Origin: Isosphaeraceae bacterium EP7
GTDB lineage: Bacteria > Planctomycetota > Planctomycetia > Isosphaerales > Isosphaeraceae
DNA: 64,000 bases
NCBI GenBank assembly: GCA_038400315.1
Contig: CP151667.1
Location: 4,723,174 to 4,787,173 of the forward strand
Reading direction: 5' to 3'
Below, piece after piece: positions 47,025 to 56,262 of this stretch. The notes under the pieces are model-generated. The model saw only the letters and a program-made list of their open reading frames with translations, was not told the origin of the DNA and made no database searches. Each line of letters starts with the position of its first letter. The stretch's first letter is position 1. The position numbers were made by a program, and so were the translations under genes.

Positions 47025-48752
47025 ATGCGACCCTCTTCGATGAACTGGCTCTTTGCACCGCTCGCACTCTGGCTCGGGGCCGGAACGCATGCGGCCCTGG
47101 CCTCGCCGCCGAAGGCCGACGAACCCTTCGCAGTCTTCGTTGAACGCTATTTCGCCGCCAAATTCCGCGAGAACCCATCCCAGGGGACCGCCGCGGGCCT
47201 CCACGAATACGACACCAGGCTCGAGAACCTGTCCCGAGAGAGCATCAAGGCAAGAGTCGCCGACCTCCACGTCCAGCTCGACGAGGTTGGTGAATTCGAC
47301 CTCGACAAGCTCTCGCCCGACGACGCCGTCGACGCCAGGATCCTCGAAGGCCAGATCCGGGCCGAGCTGCTCGACATGGATACGCTCGAGCTCTGGAAGA
47401 CGAACCCGATGATCTATGCGGGCCTGCCCGGTGGGGCGGTCGACGGCCTGATGAAACGCGACTTCGCCCCGCCCCACGAGCGTCTGCGCTCGCTGATCGC
47501 CCGCCTCAAGCAGGTCCCGGCCATCCACGCCGCGGCGCGTGCCAACCTGGAGAATCCACCCAAGGAGTTCACCGATCTGGCAATCCGCATGGCCAAAGGG
47601 TCGGTCGGCTTCTTCGAAACTTCCATCCCGACCTGGGCCAAGGATGCCGCAGGCCAGGATCGTCCGCTCGCCCACGAATTCGAGGTCGCCAACGCCGCGG
47701 CGATCGCCTCGCTCAAGGCGTTTGCAAGCTGGCTCGAGGCCGATTTGAAACTGCGGTCGAAGGGCAAGTATGCCATCGGCGCCGAGATGTTTTCGAAGAA
47801 GCTCCTCTACGAGGAGCTGGTCGACCGGCCCCTGCCGGAGATTCTCGCGCGAGGAGAGGCCCAGCTCGCCAAGGACTATGCCGCATTCGTCGAGACCGCA
47901 AAGCTCATCGACCCCAAGAAGTCGCCCGCGGAGGTCATGACGTCGCTCTCCGATAAGCACCCCACCGCCGACGACCTGATCCCCTCGGTCCGCCGCTCGA
48001 TCGACGAAACACGCGCGTTCGTCGCCGAGAAGGGGATCGCCACGATCCCGTCGCCGGTCCCCCCTCGCATCGAGGAGACGCCCCCTTATGCACGATCGGG
48101 GAGCTTCGCCTCGATGGACACCCCCGGGCCGTTCGAGGCCAAGGCCACCGAGGCGTTCTACTACGTCACGCCGGTCGAGAAAGACTGGGACGCCAAGCAT
48201 GCCGAGGAGCACCTGCGGCTCTACAACGGGCCCGTCGTGGCGATGATCAACATCCACGAGGCCTATCCCGGCCACTACCTCCAGTTCCTCTACGCCAAGT
48301 CGTTCCCCACCAAGACCCGCAAGCTCGTCTTCTGCGGCACCAACGTCGAAGGGTGGGCCCACTACACCGAGCAGATGATGGTCGACGAGGGGTTCGGCGG
48401 TGGAGACCGCAAGATTCGCCTGGCCCAGCTTCAGGAAGCACTCCTGCGTGACTGTCGGTATGTCGTGGGGATCAAGCTCCACACCCAGGGGATGACCGTC
48501 GAGGAGGGCGCCAGGCTCTTCGTCGAGAAGGGCTTTCAGGAGCCCGCCAATGCCTACGAGGAGTCGCGCCGCGGTGCCTACAACCCGACGTATCTTTACT
48601 ACACCTACGGCAAGCTCCAGATCCTCGACCTGAGGCGCGACTACCTGGCGAAGACGGGTAAGACACTCCGCGAGTTTCACGACGCATTCGTCGCGCAAGG
48701 AGGCGTGCCGGTCGACCTGTTGCGTGGCATCCTCCTGCGCGAGACGAAATAG
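47025..48752 (+). CDS. DUF885 family metal-dependent hydrolase
   Basis: A 575-residue protein with an N-terminal signal-like segment (WLFAPLALWLGAGTHAALA; GGGAG precedes ATG 47025). The DUF885 active-site block is visible as INIHEAYPGHYLQ (HExxPGH-type metal ligands, about residues 408-416), followed by CGTNVEGWAHYTEQMM, whose Glu supplies a further ligand. DUF885 proteins look like M32/M3-type carboxypeptidases; this member is probably a secreted peptidase, but the substrate is unknown. It ends three bases before the convergent gene's stop at 48756. Confidence 0.9.
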   Translation: MRPSSMNWLFAPLALWLGAGTHAALASPPKADEPFAVFVERYFAAKFRENPSQGTAAGLHEYDTRLENLSRESIKARVADLHVQLDEVGEFDLDKLSPDDAVDARILEGQIRAELLDMDTLELWKTNPMIYAGLPGGAVDGLMKRDFAPPHERLRSLIARLKQVPAIHAAARANLENPPKEFTDLAIRMAKGSVGFFETSIPTWAKDAAGQDRPLAHEFEVANAAAIASLKAFASWLEADLKLRSKGKYAIGAEMFSKKLLYEELVDRPLPEILARGEAQLAKDYAAFVETAKLIDPKKSPAEVMTSLSDKHPTADDLIPSVRRSIDETRAFVAEKGIATIPSPVPPRIEETPPYARSGSFASMDTPGPFEAKATEAFYYVTPVEKDWDAKHAEEHLRLYNGPVVAMINIHEAYPGHYLQFLYAKSFPTKTRKLVFCGTNVEGWAHYTEQMMVDEGFGGGDRKIRLAQLQEALLRDCRYVVGIKLHTQGMTVEEGARLFVEKGFQEPANAYEESRRGAYNPTYLYYTYGKLQILDLRRDYLAKTGKTLREFHDAFVAQGGVPVDLLRGILLRETK

Positions 48753-48755
48753 CCC

Positions 48756-50276
48756 TCAGCGGGGGAGGCCTTCGAGCAGTTCGCCGCTCGTCATCGACGG
48801 GCACCAGTAGGCCTCGATGTGCCGTACGACGAGATTCGTTCCTTCGTCGTGCGGCACGTAGGGCCGGTCCCTGGGATCGTACATCGCGTCGGTCAGGTCT
48901 CGGACGAGGACGCAGTTGATCCCCCATCGGGTCATCTGCTTGATGGCGAACGACCGATTCATGATGCACATGTTCGTGTGCACGCCCATGATGAGCAGGT
49001 TCTTGATCCCTTGCTGGCGGAGGAAGTTGTAGATCTCGACGCCGCTGTCGCTGACCCCGTCCTCGGGTGCAACCGTCAGCAGTGGGGTCTGACGCGTCCA
49101 GGCCAGGTACATCGAGTCGTCGGTGTCGCAGCCGCCGTCCTTGTCGTCGATCGGCAGCGGCGGCTCGACGGATCGGTCCGGGGCCGTCGCGGGGGGAGTG
49201 ACCTTGGCGGCCCGCTGCATGCGGACCCGCTGAGGCGATCCCTGGTAGAAGTCCATGCACTCCGACGGGGCATGGATGATCCGGATTCCCTTGGCACGGG
49301 CGGCGTCGAGCACCGGATTCATCCGGGCGGCGATTGCGCCGCAGCGAGCCGTGGCGCCCGAGCACCAGTGCTTGTCCCACATGTCGCAGATGACGATGGC
49401 CGTCTCGGAGACCGGGACTTTACGCTCGGAGAGGTCGTCGGCGAACAGGCCGCTCCCCTTGACCGCCTCGACCCGGCCACGGACCTTCAAGGTCAGCGTC
49501 CCCTCGGCCTTCGGCGGCTCGGAGGGGGTTACTGGATCGGCATGCGTGACGGGCCTGTTGGCGGCCCAGAAGAGGGCGTTGACCAGCATTCTGCGGAAGC
49601 CCGCGTTGTCGAAATCCCCCGGCGCACCCAGCGACGTATAAAAGACGCGCTGCCCATTACGCTCGCGGATCCACGCCGCCGGCTCCGTCGCCTCGGGGCT
49701 CTTGGAGACGAGCAGCGTGGTCGCATCCGCGGCGATCGGGCCCGTTTTGTACAGGCTCCCCCGCGAAGCGATCCCATGCACGCCTTCCAGAATCGGATGA
49801 CCCTCGGCACCCTTTACCGGCGTTGCACGCTGGGAGATCTCGTTGGCGTAATGCCCTTGATAGTTGCCTCCGAGCACCTCCTTGTCGAATGCCAGCCAGT
49901 TCTGGAACCCATGACTGGCCGTGCGGACGGCGACGATCGGCTTGCCCGAGGCGACGTAGGCCTTGATCCGGTCGAGCTCGGGCCCTTCAATCTTCAGGCG
50001 ACGCGTGAAGAACAACGCGACGTCGGCGTCGTCGAGCGCCTCGAGCCCGGACAGCCTGGAATCACCCTCGGCCTTGAGGAGCACGCATTTCACCGGCCAG
50101 GTCGTACGCAGAGACTCCGCGAACGCGGCCAGGGTGCGATCGGACTCATACTCCTCCGAGCCCGAGACGAGCACGATCTTCATCTGTGCCGGCACGTCGG
50201 CGTCGGACTCATGCGTCGTGACGAGCCCGAGTCCGAGGGTCAGGAGTAGGGCGAGTCGGCGAGTGCGCGGCAACAT
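48756..50276 (-). CDS. Fusion of ThuA-like and isochorismatase-like (cysteine hydrolase) domains
   Basis: A 506-residue exported protein (signal peptide LALLLTLGLGLVTT; ATG 50276 preferred, 50324 in-frame upstream). Residues ~32-245 form a ThuA-like class I glutamine-amidotransferase-fold domain (KIVLVSGSEEYESDRTL, GKPIVAVRTASHGFQNW, GHYANEIS, RVFYTSLGAPGDF). Residues ~290-500 form an isochorismatase-like domain, with Asp in VICDMWDKHW and the nucleophile Cys in MGVHTNMCIMNRSF. ThuA was named for trehalose utilisation but its reaction is unclear; cysteine hydrolases cleave amides or vinyl ethers. The two domains together suggest consecutive steps on one substrate. The gene lies 44 bases downstream of an enolase-superfamily gene. 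Confidence 0.87.
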   Translation of the reverse strand: MLPRTRRLALLLTLGLGLVTTHESDADVPAQMKIVLVSGSEEYESDRTLAAFAESLRTTWPVKCVLLKAEGDSRLSGLEALDDADVALFFTRRLKIEGPELDRIKAYVASGKPIVAVRTASHGFQNWLAFDKEVLGGNYQGHYANEISQRATPVKGAEGHPILEGVHGIASRGSLYKTGPIAADATTLLVSKSPEATEPAAWIRERNGQRVFYTSLGAPGDFDNAGFRRMLVNALFWAANRPVTHADPVTPSEPPKAEGTLTLKVRGRVEAVKGSGLFADDLSERKVPVSETAIVICDMWDKHWCSGATARCGAIAARMNPVLDAARAKGIRIIHAPSECMDFYQGSPQRVRMQRAAKVTPPATAPDRSVEPPLPIDDKDGGCDTDDSMYLAWTRQTPLLTVAPEDGVSDSGVEIYNFLRQQGIKNLLIMGVHTNMCIMNRSFAIKQMTRWGINCVLVRDLTDAMYDPRDRPYVPHDEGTNLVVRHIEAYWCPSMTSGELLEGLPR

Positions 50277-50320
50277 GGGCTCGACTCCGGGGGCTTGGTT
50301 CGTTTGAGGCAATGGATCGG

Positions 50321-51733
50321 TCAATTCCCACGTGACACGGCCACGACCGGCGGGAGAAGCTCGCGTCGGATCTCGTCGACCCGATAGCCGAAGCCCGGCC
50401 CCGAGATCGAGTCGAGCCGGACCACGCCTTGCTCGCGGCGATAGAGGCCCGGGTGGACGGGCATCTCTGGCAGCGAGGCATCGGGGTAGAACTGGCAGGC
50501 GTTGGTCTCGACGCCCATGATCGTCCCGGCGTGCGCAGCCAGCAGGACGTGGGGGATCTGGGCCAGCATCGGATTGGTCAGGTCCTGCACCATCAGGGTC
50601 ATCCCGTGGGCCTTGGCCCAGCAGAGCGACAGGAGGGCGCCGGTCTGCGTCTTGCAGGTCTTGAGCGCGACGCCGGTCCAGCCCAGCGAGCGGCCCAGGC
50701 GGACGAGACGCCAGTCGTGGGCGCTCTCATCCATGAACAAGGGCTTGCGTGCCGAGACGCTGTGGACGTCGATCGGATGGGCTTCCAGGTCGTACGGGAA
50801 CGGCTGCTCGACGTAGAGGATCATCCCGTAGATCCGTGGCTCGTCGCGGACGAGCCGGTCGAGGATCGCATTGACGTATGCGGGGTCGGAGACGGTGCAG
50901 TTGAAGTCGGTGGTCAGCCAGGAGACCCCCTCCTCGATCGCCATCCGGCCGATCTCGACCAGGCGGCTGGAATCCCAGGCCGGGTCGTCGCCGCGGAGCT
51001 TGACCTTCAGGCAGTCGAGGCCGTCGCGTCGGATCCAGTCTCGCAGCAAGACGGGATACCCGTCGTCGGGCTCGTCGCCCGTCAACTCGGCGGCGGAGAC
51101 GGGGTCTTTGCCTCCCACCAAATGCCAGGCGGGCAGGGCGGCGGGGGCTTCGACGAGGAAGTCCTCGGGATAGAGGCCATGGAACGAGACCCGGGAACCT
51201 TCGGCCGGCTCCAGAAAGGCGGAGAGGTCGCTGTTCATCCAGGCCGCGTTGTATGTCTGGTAGATCGGCACCCCGTGGAGGACACCGAAGGCGTCATGCA
51301 GGGCGATGTCATAGGCCGAGGCACAGACCAGGGCCGCGAGGTGTGGGACCGGCCCCGGATCGTCGTCGCGGCCCTCGTTGAACTCGTCGAGCAGCGACGG
51401 GAGCCCGTCTTCGAGGAAGGCGTGGCCCACCTCGATCGGGTGGCCGAATTCAGGGCCGGCGACGTAGGCCGCGGCCAGCTTCGAGGTGAACTCCTTGAGC
51501 GCCCGATGCCGGTCGGCGAAATGCCCGGCGGCGGGCCAGACCCACTGGACGCTCAAGGGGGTCTCGCCCCAGCCGACGGCGGTCCGGCCCTCGCGGTCGG
51601 CCACGGTCAGCCGGACCCGGGCGCAGGTGACCTCGGTCGTCACCTCGGTCCCGAATTTCAGCGGGACGCGGGTCTTGATCGGCAGGAAGTAGAGCTCGGC
51701 GGCAATCGGCCGGACGTCGGTTGGCTTGGGCAT
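50321..51733 (-). CDS. Enolase-superfamily protein (mandelate racemase/muconate lactonizing type)
   Basis: A 470-residue protein from ATG 51733. The enolase-superfamily barrel can be read in order: CLKVKLRG (catalytic Lys), WLTTDFNC (metal Asp), LYVEQPFPYD (metal Glu), PLFMDESAHDW (metal Asp) and ALKTCKTQTGALL (second Lys). It is longer and more diverged than the racemase at 5308, with extra segments such as VGGKDPVSAAELTGDEPDD. The reaction is unknown; dehydration, racemisation or cycloisomerisation of a carboxylate would be typical. It is in tandem with the ThuA-cysteine hydrolase gene (44-base gap). The long frame that runs on upstream of 51733 on this strand is antisense shadow and was not included. 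Confidence 0.82.
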   Translation of the reverse strand: MPKPTDVRPIAAELYFLPIKTRVPLKFGTEVTTEVTCARVRLTVADREGRTAVGWGETPLSVQWVWPAAGHFADRHRALKEFTSKLAAAYVAGPEFGHPIEVGHAFLEDGLPSLLDEFNEGRDDDPGPVPHLAALVCASAYDIALHDAFGVLHGVPIYQTYNAAWMNSDLSAFLEPAEGSRVSFHGLYPEDFLVEAPAALPAWHLVGGKDPVSAAELTGDEPDDGYPVLLRDWIRRDGLDCLKVKLRGDDPAWDSSRLVEIGRMAIEEGVSWLTTDFNCTVSDPAYVNAILDRLVRDEPRIYGMILYVEQPFPYDLEAHPIDVHSVSARKPLFMDESAHDWRLVRLGRSLGWTGVALKTCKTQTGALLSLCWAKAHGMTLMVQDLTNPMLAQIPHVLLAAHAGTIMGVETNACQFYPDASLPEMPVHPGLYRREQGVVRLDSISGPGFGYRVDEIRRELLPPVVAVSRGN

Positions 51734-51877
51734 GCGTGGATCCTCGGGATCGTGCCCAACATGACCGACGCGATGGGGTGCGTCAAGGTCGCGGCCGCAC
51801 GGCGGTCGGGTTGTGAACGGGGCGGCGGCGTGGTAGCCTTTGAACAAGGGTTGGACAATGCGCAAGAGGGTCTGACC

Positions 51878-54760
51878 ATGAGTTTGGCCGCACGATTCGC
51901 GTCGCTTGGCTCGCTCTGCCTCTGGTTCACGGCCGCTGCGATGGCCGGCGATGGCCCGGGCGAGGAGTTCTTCGAGAAGGAAGTGCGCCCGCTGCTGGTC
52001 GCCCGCTGCCAGTCGTGCCACGGCGAGGCGAAGCAGAAGGGGGGACTTCGGCTCGACTCGCTCCCGTCGGCACTGGCCGGCGGAGGCACCGGGCCCGCGG
52101 TCGTGCCCGGGAAGCCCGCAGAGAGCCTGCTCGTCGACGCGATCCGCTACGGCGAACTGTACCAGATGCCCCCGAAATCGCGGCTGCCCGAGGCCGAGGT
52201 CGCGACCCTGACTCGCTGGGTCGAGATGGGAGCCCCCTGGCCCGCGTCGGTCGCGGCCGCGGCCAAGCCTTCGAATCACTTCGACCTGACCGAACGGGCC
52301 AGGCACTGGAGCTTCCAGCCCGTCCGTCTCGCCGAGCCGCCCAGGGTCGCCGACGAGGCCTGGCCCACCGGCGAGATCGACCGATTCCTGCTGTCCAGGC
52401 TCGAAGCCAAGGGCTTGAAGCCCGCCCCGGACGCCGGGCGCGTAACCTTGATCCGCCGCACGACCTTCGACCTGACCGGGCTTCCGCCCACCCCGGCGGA
52501 GGTCGACGCCTTTATGGCCGACATGGCGCCAGACGCCTTCGCGAAGGTGGTCGACCGTCTGCTCGACTCGCCGCACTACGGCGAGCGCTGGGCCCGGCAC
52601 TGGCTCGATCTCGTCCGGTTCGCCGAGACGGCCGGGCACGAGTTCGATTATGATCATCTGGACGCCTGGAGATATCGCGACTACGTCATCCGTGCGTTCA
52701 ATGCCGACGTCCCCTACGACCGGTTCGTGGTCGAGCACCTGGCCGGCGACCTGGTGCCCGACCCCAGGCGCGACCCGGCAAACGGCGCCGATGAGTCGAT
52801 CCTCGCCACCGGCTTCTTCCTGCTGGGCGAGGGGACGCATTCGCCGGTCGACGTCCGCGAGGAGCAGATGCGTCGTGTGTCCGACCAGGTGGACGTGATC
52901 AGCAAGGCCTTCCTCGGCCTGACCGTCGCCTGCGCCCGCTGCCACGACCACAAGTTCGACGCCATCTCGACCCGCGACTATTACGCGCTGGCGGGCTACC
53001 TCGCCAGTTCGAGGCATCAGCACGCCCCGATCGACAAGCGGGCCGAGATTGCCGCCAAGGCGGCCGAGCTCAGGTCGATCAAGTCGCAGTTCACTGAGGC
53101 GTTGCCCAAGCGGACGAGTCCCGAGACCGTCGCGGCCCCCGCGGCCGACGGCTCGATCCTGTTCGAGGACTTCGGGACGCCCGGGTTTGCGGGCTGGACC
53201 GCGACCGGGCAGGCCTTCGGCGACGGCCCCAGCCAGCCGGGCGCATTCCGGCCGAACACCGTCGCCGAGGGGCCGGTCGGCTGGGAGATCCCCGCGGGCC
53301 AGGCCCACAGCGGCCTGATCGCAGACCGGTTGCAGGGCGTCTTGCGGTCGAGGACTTTCTCCATCGGGGCGAAGTATGTCCATGTCCTCGCGGCGGGAAA
53401 GGGTGGGCGGATCAACTTCGTGATCGACGGCTTCGAGAAGATCCGCAGCCCGATCTACGGCGGCCTGACTATGGGCATTGACGCCGGTGACACGCCCCGC
53501 TGGTATTCGATGAAGCTTGAGGCCTGGAATGGACAGCGGGCCTACATCGAGCTTGCCGACGGCGGCACGGTCATCTATGAGGCCGCCATCCCGTTCTATT
53601 CGAACGGCGACGGATACCTCGCGGTCGACGAGATCCGGTTCTCCGACTCGGCCACACCGCCGGTCATTACGGGACGTGTCCCGGTCGCCATCGACGGGCG
53701 TCGAGATGGCGATCTGGACCGCCGATATGTCGCGCTGGCTTCCTCCGTCCCCGCCCCGGAGTACGCGCCGGCGCTGCTCGACGGCGACGGCGAGGACGAG
53801 CGAGTTCACATCCGGGGGAGCCACAAGACGCTGGGTCCCGAGGTTCCTAGGCGCTCGCTCGAGGCCTTCTCGGGCGTCGATCAGCCGCACCCGGACAAGG
53901 GGAGCGGTCGACTCGAACTGGCCCGGCGGGTGGCCTCGGCCGACAACCCGCTGCTGGCCCGGGTGATGGTCAACCGGCTCTGGCAGCATCATTTCGGCGA
54001 GGGCCTGGTACGGTCGGTGGACGACTTCGGCAAGATGGGGCAGGCTCCCTCGCATCCTGAGCTGCTCGATTGGCTGGCGAGCCGATTCGTCGAGGGGGGC
54101 TGGTCGGTCAAGGCGATGCATCGCCTGATCTTGACGAGCCGGGCCTATCGGATGTCGAGTCAGATCGACCCGGCGTCGGAGCCCGAACGAATCGACCCGA
54201 GCAACATCCTGCTGCACAGGGCGAACCTGCGAAGGCTGGAATCGGAGTCGATCCGCGACGCGATCCTGGCCTGCTCGGGCTCGTTGAAGGGCGACATGTT
54301 CGGCCCGAGCGTGCCGGTGCACCTCACCGAGTTCATGGACGGCCGGGGTCGTCCCGGCTCGTCGGGGCCGATCGACGGCGACGGCCGGCGGAGCATCTAC
54401 CAGAACGTCAGACGTAACTTCCTGGCTCCTCTGCTGACGGCCTTCGACAGCCCGCCGCCCGCCTCTCCCATGGGCCGGCGGAACGTCTCCAACGTGCCGG
54501 CCCAGGCCCTGACGATGCTCAACGATCCGTTCGTGCTGGGCCAGGCCAAACTCTGGGCGGAACGGGTTCTGGCCGCAGGACCTCGGACCTCGGAGGCTCG
54601 GGTTGAGCTGCTCTACAGGACCGCCTTCGGGCGCAGCCCGACGGCCGACGAGCGGGCCGCGGCGTTGGCGTTTGTCCAGGGGGCTGAGGACGACGCGGGC
54701 GCCTGGGGCGACCTCTGCCACGTCCTGTTCAACGTCAAAGAGTTCGTCTTCGTCGATTGA
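51878..54760 (+). CDS. Cytochrome c-type DUF1549/DUF1553 protein (PSCyt1-PSD1)
   Basis: A 960-residue exported protein (signal segment FASLGSLCLWFTAAAMAG; AGAGGG precedes ATG 51878). A haem-binding CQSCH lies near residue 48 (PSCyt1 domain), with MPPKS as the probable axial Met. DUF1549 follows (about 165-400; RRTTFDLTGLPPTPAEVDAF, HYGERWARHWLDL, CARCHDHKFD). A beta-sandwich-like insertion (about 424-590; ILFEDFGTPGFAGW, YIELADGG) separates it from DUF1553 (about 660-955; NPLLARVMVNRLWQHHFG, DFGKMGQAPSHPELLDWL). Such proteins are abundant in planctomycetes and of unknown function. DUF1501 begins 30 bases downstream, the usual partner arrangement. Confidence 0.95.
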   Translation: MSLAARFASLGSLCLWFTAAAMAGDGPGEEFFEKEVRPLLVARCQSCHGEAKQKGGLRLDSLPSALAGGGTGPAVVPGKPAESLLVDAIRYGELYQMPPKSRLPEAEVATLTRWVEMGAPWPASVAAAAKPSNHFDLTERARHWSFQPVRLAEPPRVADEAWPTGEIDRFLLSRLEAKGLKPAPDAGRVTLIRRTTFDLTGLPPTPAEVDAFMADMAPDAFAKVVDRLLDSPHYGERWARHWLDLVRFAETAGHEFDYDHLDAWRYRDYVIRAFNADVPYDRFVVEHLAGDLVPDPRRDPANGADESILATGFFLLGEGTHSPVDVREEQMRRVSDQVDVISKAFLGLTVACARCHDHKFDAISTRDYYALAGYLASSRHQHAPIDKRAEIAAKAAELRSIKSQFTEALPKRTSPETVAAPAADGSILFEDFGTPGFAGWTATGQAFGDGPSQPGAFRPNTVAEGPVGWEIPAGQAHSGLIADRLQGVLRSRTFSIGAKYVHVLAAGKGGRINFVIDGFEKIRSPIYGGLTMGIDAGDTPRWYSMKLEAWNGQRAYIELADGGTVIYEAAIPFYSNGDGYLAVDEIRFSDSATPPVITGRVPVAIDGRRDGDLDRRYVALASSVPAPEYAPALLDGDGEDERVHIRGSHKTLGPEVPRRSLEAFSGVDQPHPDKGSGRLELARRVASADNPLLARVMVNRLWQHHFGEGLVRSVDDFGKMGQAPSHPELLDWLASRFVEGGWSVKAMHRLILTSRAYRMSSQIDPASEPERIDPSNILLHRANLRRLESESIRDAILACSGSLKGDMFGPSVPVHLTEFMDGRGRPGSSGPIDGDGRRSIYQNVRRNFLAPLLTAFDSPPPASPMGRRNVSNVPAQALTMLNDPFVLGQAKLWAERVLAAGPRTSEARVELLYRTAFGRSPTADERAAALAFVQGAEDDAGAWGDLCHVLFNVKEFVFVD

Positions 54761-54790
54761 TCGAAGTGCCGGAACGGCGGGGCGATTGCC

Positions 54791-56206
54791 ATGCACTGCG
54801 GACGATTCGTCGACAGGCCGCTCAGCCGGCGCGACATGCTCATCCGGTCGGCCAACGGCTTCGGCGCCCTGGCCCTGACGGGCCTGATGGGCGAACGCGC
54901 CTACGGCGACCGGCTCGCCGCGATCGACGCGCCGGGGCACCCGCCCGTCCGAGCCAAGGCGGTGATCTGCCTGTTCATGGACGGCGGGCCGAGCCAGGTT
55001 GATACCTTCGACCCGAAGCCGAGGCTCGACCGCGAGCACGGCGAGGCGATCAAGGTCAAGACGCAGCCGACCCAGTTCGACAACGTCGGCAAGGTGCTCA
55101 AGAGCCCCTGGGCCTTCCGCCAGTACGGCCAGAGCGGCACGCCGGTCAGCGACCTGTTCCCGGCGACCGCCAAGCATGTTGACGACATGGCGGTGGTCCG
55201 GTCGATGGTCTCGTCGTTCTCCGAGCATACGGCCGCCAATTATTTCATGCATACGGGGTCGGGGCTTCAAGGTCGACCAAGCCACGGGGCATGGGTCACT
55301 TATGGGCTGGGAAGCGAGTGCAAGGACTTGCCGGGGTTCGTTGTGCTGAACGGCGGCCTGATCCCGCCGGGCGGGCTCGACTGCTTCACCAACGGCTTCC
55401 TGCCGGCCACCTTCCAGGGTTCGATCTTCAAGCCGGGCGAGCAGGCGGTCGCCAATCTCAAGTCGGCCGATGCCGATGCCGGGGTGCGTCGTCGCAAGAT
55501 GGAGCTGCTGGGCAGGCTGGACCGCGGGGTGCTGGGGCGGATCGGCCATCACGATGCGCTGGAAGCTTCGATTGCCAATGATGAGCTTGCGGCCAAGATG
55601 CAGATTGCGGTGCCCGAACTGACGGAAATCACGGGGGAATCGGCGGCGACCAGGCGGCTGTACGGGCTCGACGATCCTTATCCTCACACTCAGATCTATG
55701 GTCGGCAATGCCTGCTGGCCCGGCGGATGGTGGAGCGCGGTGTGCGGTTCATCGAGGTCTTATGCCCCAACGTCGGGACCGACCGTTGGGACCAGCACGG
55801 CAACCTCGTCAAGGGGCATGCCGACAATGCGAGGGCGACCGACGTGCCGATCGCGGGGCTGCTGACCGACCTGAAGGCCAGAGGGCTGCTCGACTCGACA
55901 CTGGTTATCTGGGGCGGAGAGTTCGGCCGGACCCCGATGGCTCAGGGAACCGACGGGCGAGATCACAATCCGTTCGGTTTCTCCATGTGGCTGGCGGGAG
56001 GTGGCATCAAGGGGGGCGTCATCCACGGGGCCACCGACGATTACGGCTACCATGCGGTCCAGGATAAGGTTGAGATCCACGACCTTCACGCCACGATGCT
56101 GCACCTTCTAGGAGTCGATCACACCAAGCTGACGGCAAGGTTCGGCGGGCGGGACATGCGGCTCACCGACGTCCACGGCGAGGTCGTCCGCGGGATCGTC
56201 GCCTGA
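54791..56206 (+). CDS. DUF1501 family protein (sulfatase-like fold, Tat-exported)
   Basis: A 471-residue protein that starts with a twin-arginine signal (SRRDMLIRSANGFGALAL). The DUF1501 sequence is complete, with ICLFMDGGPSQVDTFDPK, SEHTAANYFMHTG, GRQCLLARRMVERGVRF, WDQHGN, VIWGGEFGRTP and GRDHNPFGFS. The fold belongs to the alkaline phosphatase/sulfatase group; the reaction is unknown. It lies 30 bases after the DUF1549/1553 gene and is very probably co-transcribed. Compare the interrupted DUF1501 gene at 9596-10990. Confidence 0.95.
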   Translation: MHCGRFVDRPLSRRDMLIRSANGFGALALTGLMGERAYGDRLAAIDAPGHPPVRAKAVICLFMDGGPSQVDTFDPKPRLDREHGEAIKVKTQPTQFDNVGKVLKSPWAFRQYGQSGTPVSDLFPATAKHVDDMAVVRSMVSSFSEHTAANYFMHTGSGLQGRPSHGAWVTYGLGSECKDLPGFVVLNGGLIPPGGLDCFTNGFLPATFQGSIFKPGEQAVANLKSADADAGVRRRKMELLGRLDRGVLGRIGHHDALEASIANDELAAKMQIAVPELTEITGESAATRRLYGLDDPYPHTQIYGRQCLLARRMVERGVRFIEVLCPNVGTDRWDQHGNLVKGHADNARATDVPIAGLLTDLKARGLLDSTLVIWGGEFGRTPMAQGTDGRDHNPFGFSMWLAGGGIKGGVIHGATDDYGYHAVQDKVEIHDLHATMLHLLGVDHTKLTARFGGRDMRLTDVHGEVVRGIVA

Positions 56207-56215
56207 ACGGCTGAA

Positions 56216-56235
56216 GGGGGGCACTTTGGCCCCCC
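56216..56235. terminator. Hairpin between DUF1501 and the terpene-cyclase-fold gene
   Basis: A 7-bp stem (GGGGGGC at 56216-56222, GCCCCCC at 56229-56235) with loop ACTTTG lies 10 bases after the DUF1501 stop and between convergent genes. Confidence 0.6.
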
Positions 56236-56262
56236 CCTGGCTTGGTTCATCGGTCGGTTGGT

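Noticed and set aside
46875-48698. A ~600-codon minus-strand frame opposite DUF885
   Set aside because: Shadow of the DUF885 gene, which has a signal peptide and an HEAYPGH site in the plus frame.
50429-51877. Extension of the DUF1549/1553 gene frame 1449 bases upstream
   Set aside because: The signal peptide and ribosome site place the start at 51878, and the upstream frame is antisense to the enolase-superfamily gene.
51734-55708. A minus-strand frame open for ~4 kb upstream of the enolase-superfamily gene, which would give a 1795-residue protein
   Set aside because: It is antisense to the DUF1549/1553 and DUF1501 genes, shows Arg/Gly/Val-rich shadow composition and no family motifs before the ATG at 51733. 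The long opening is a by-product of high GC content.
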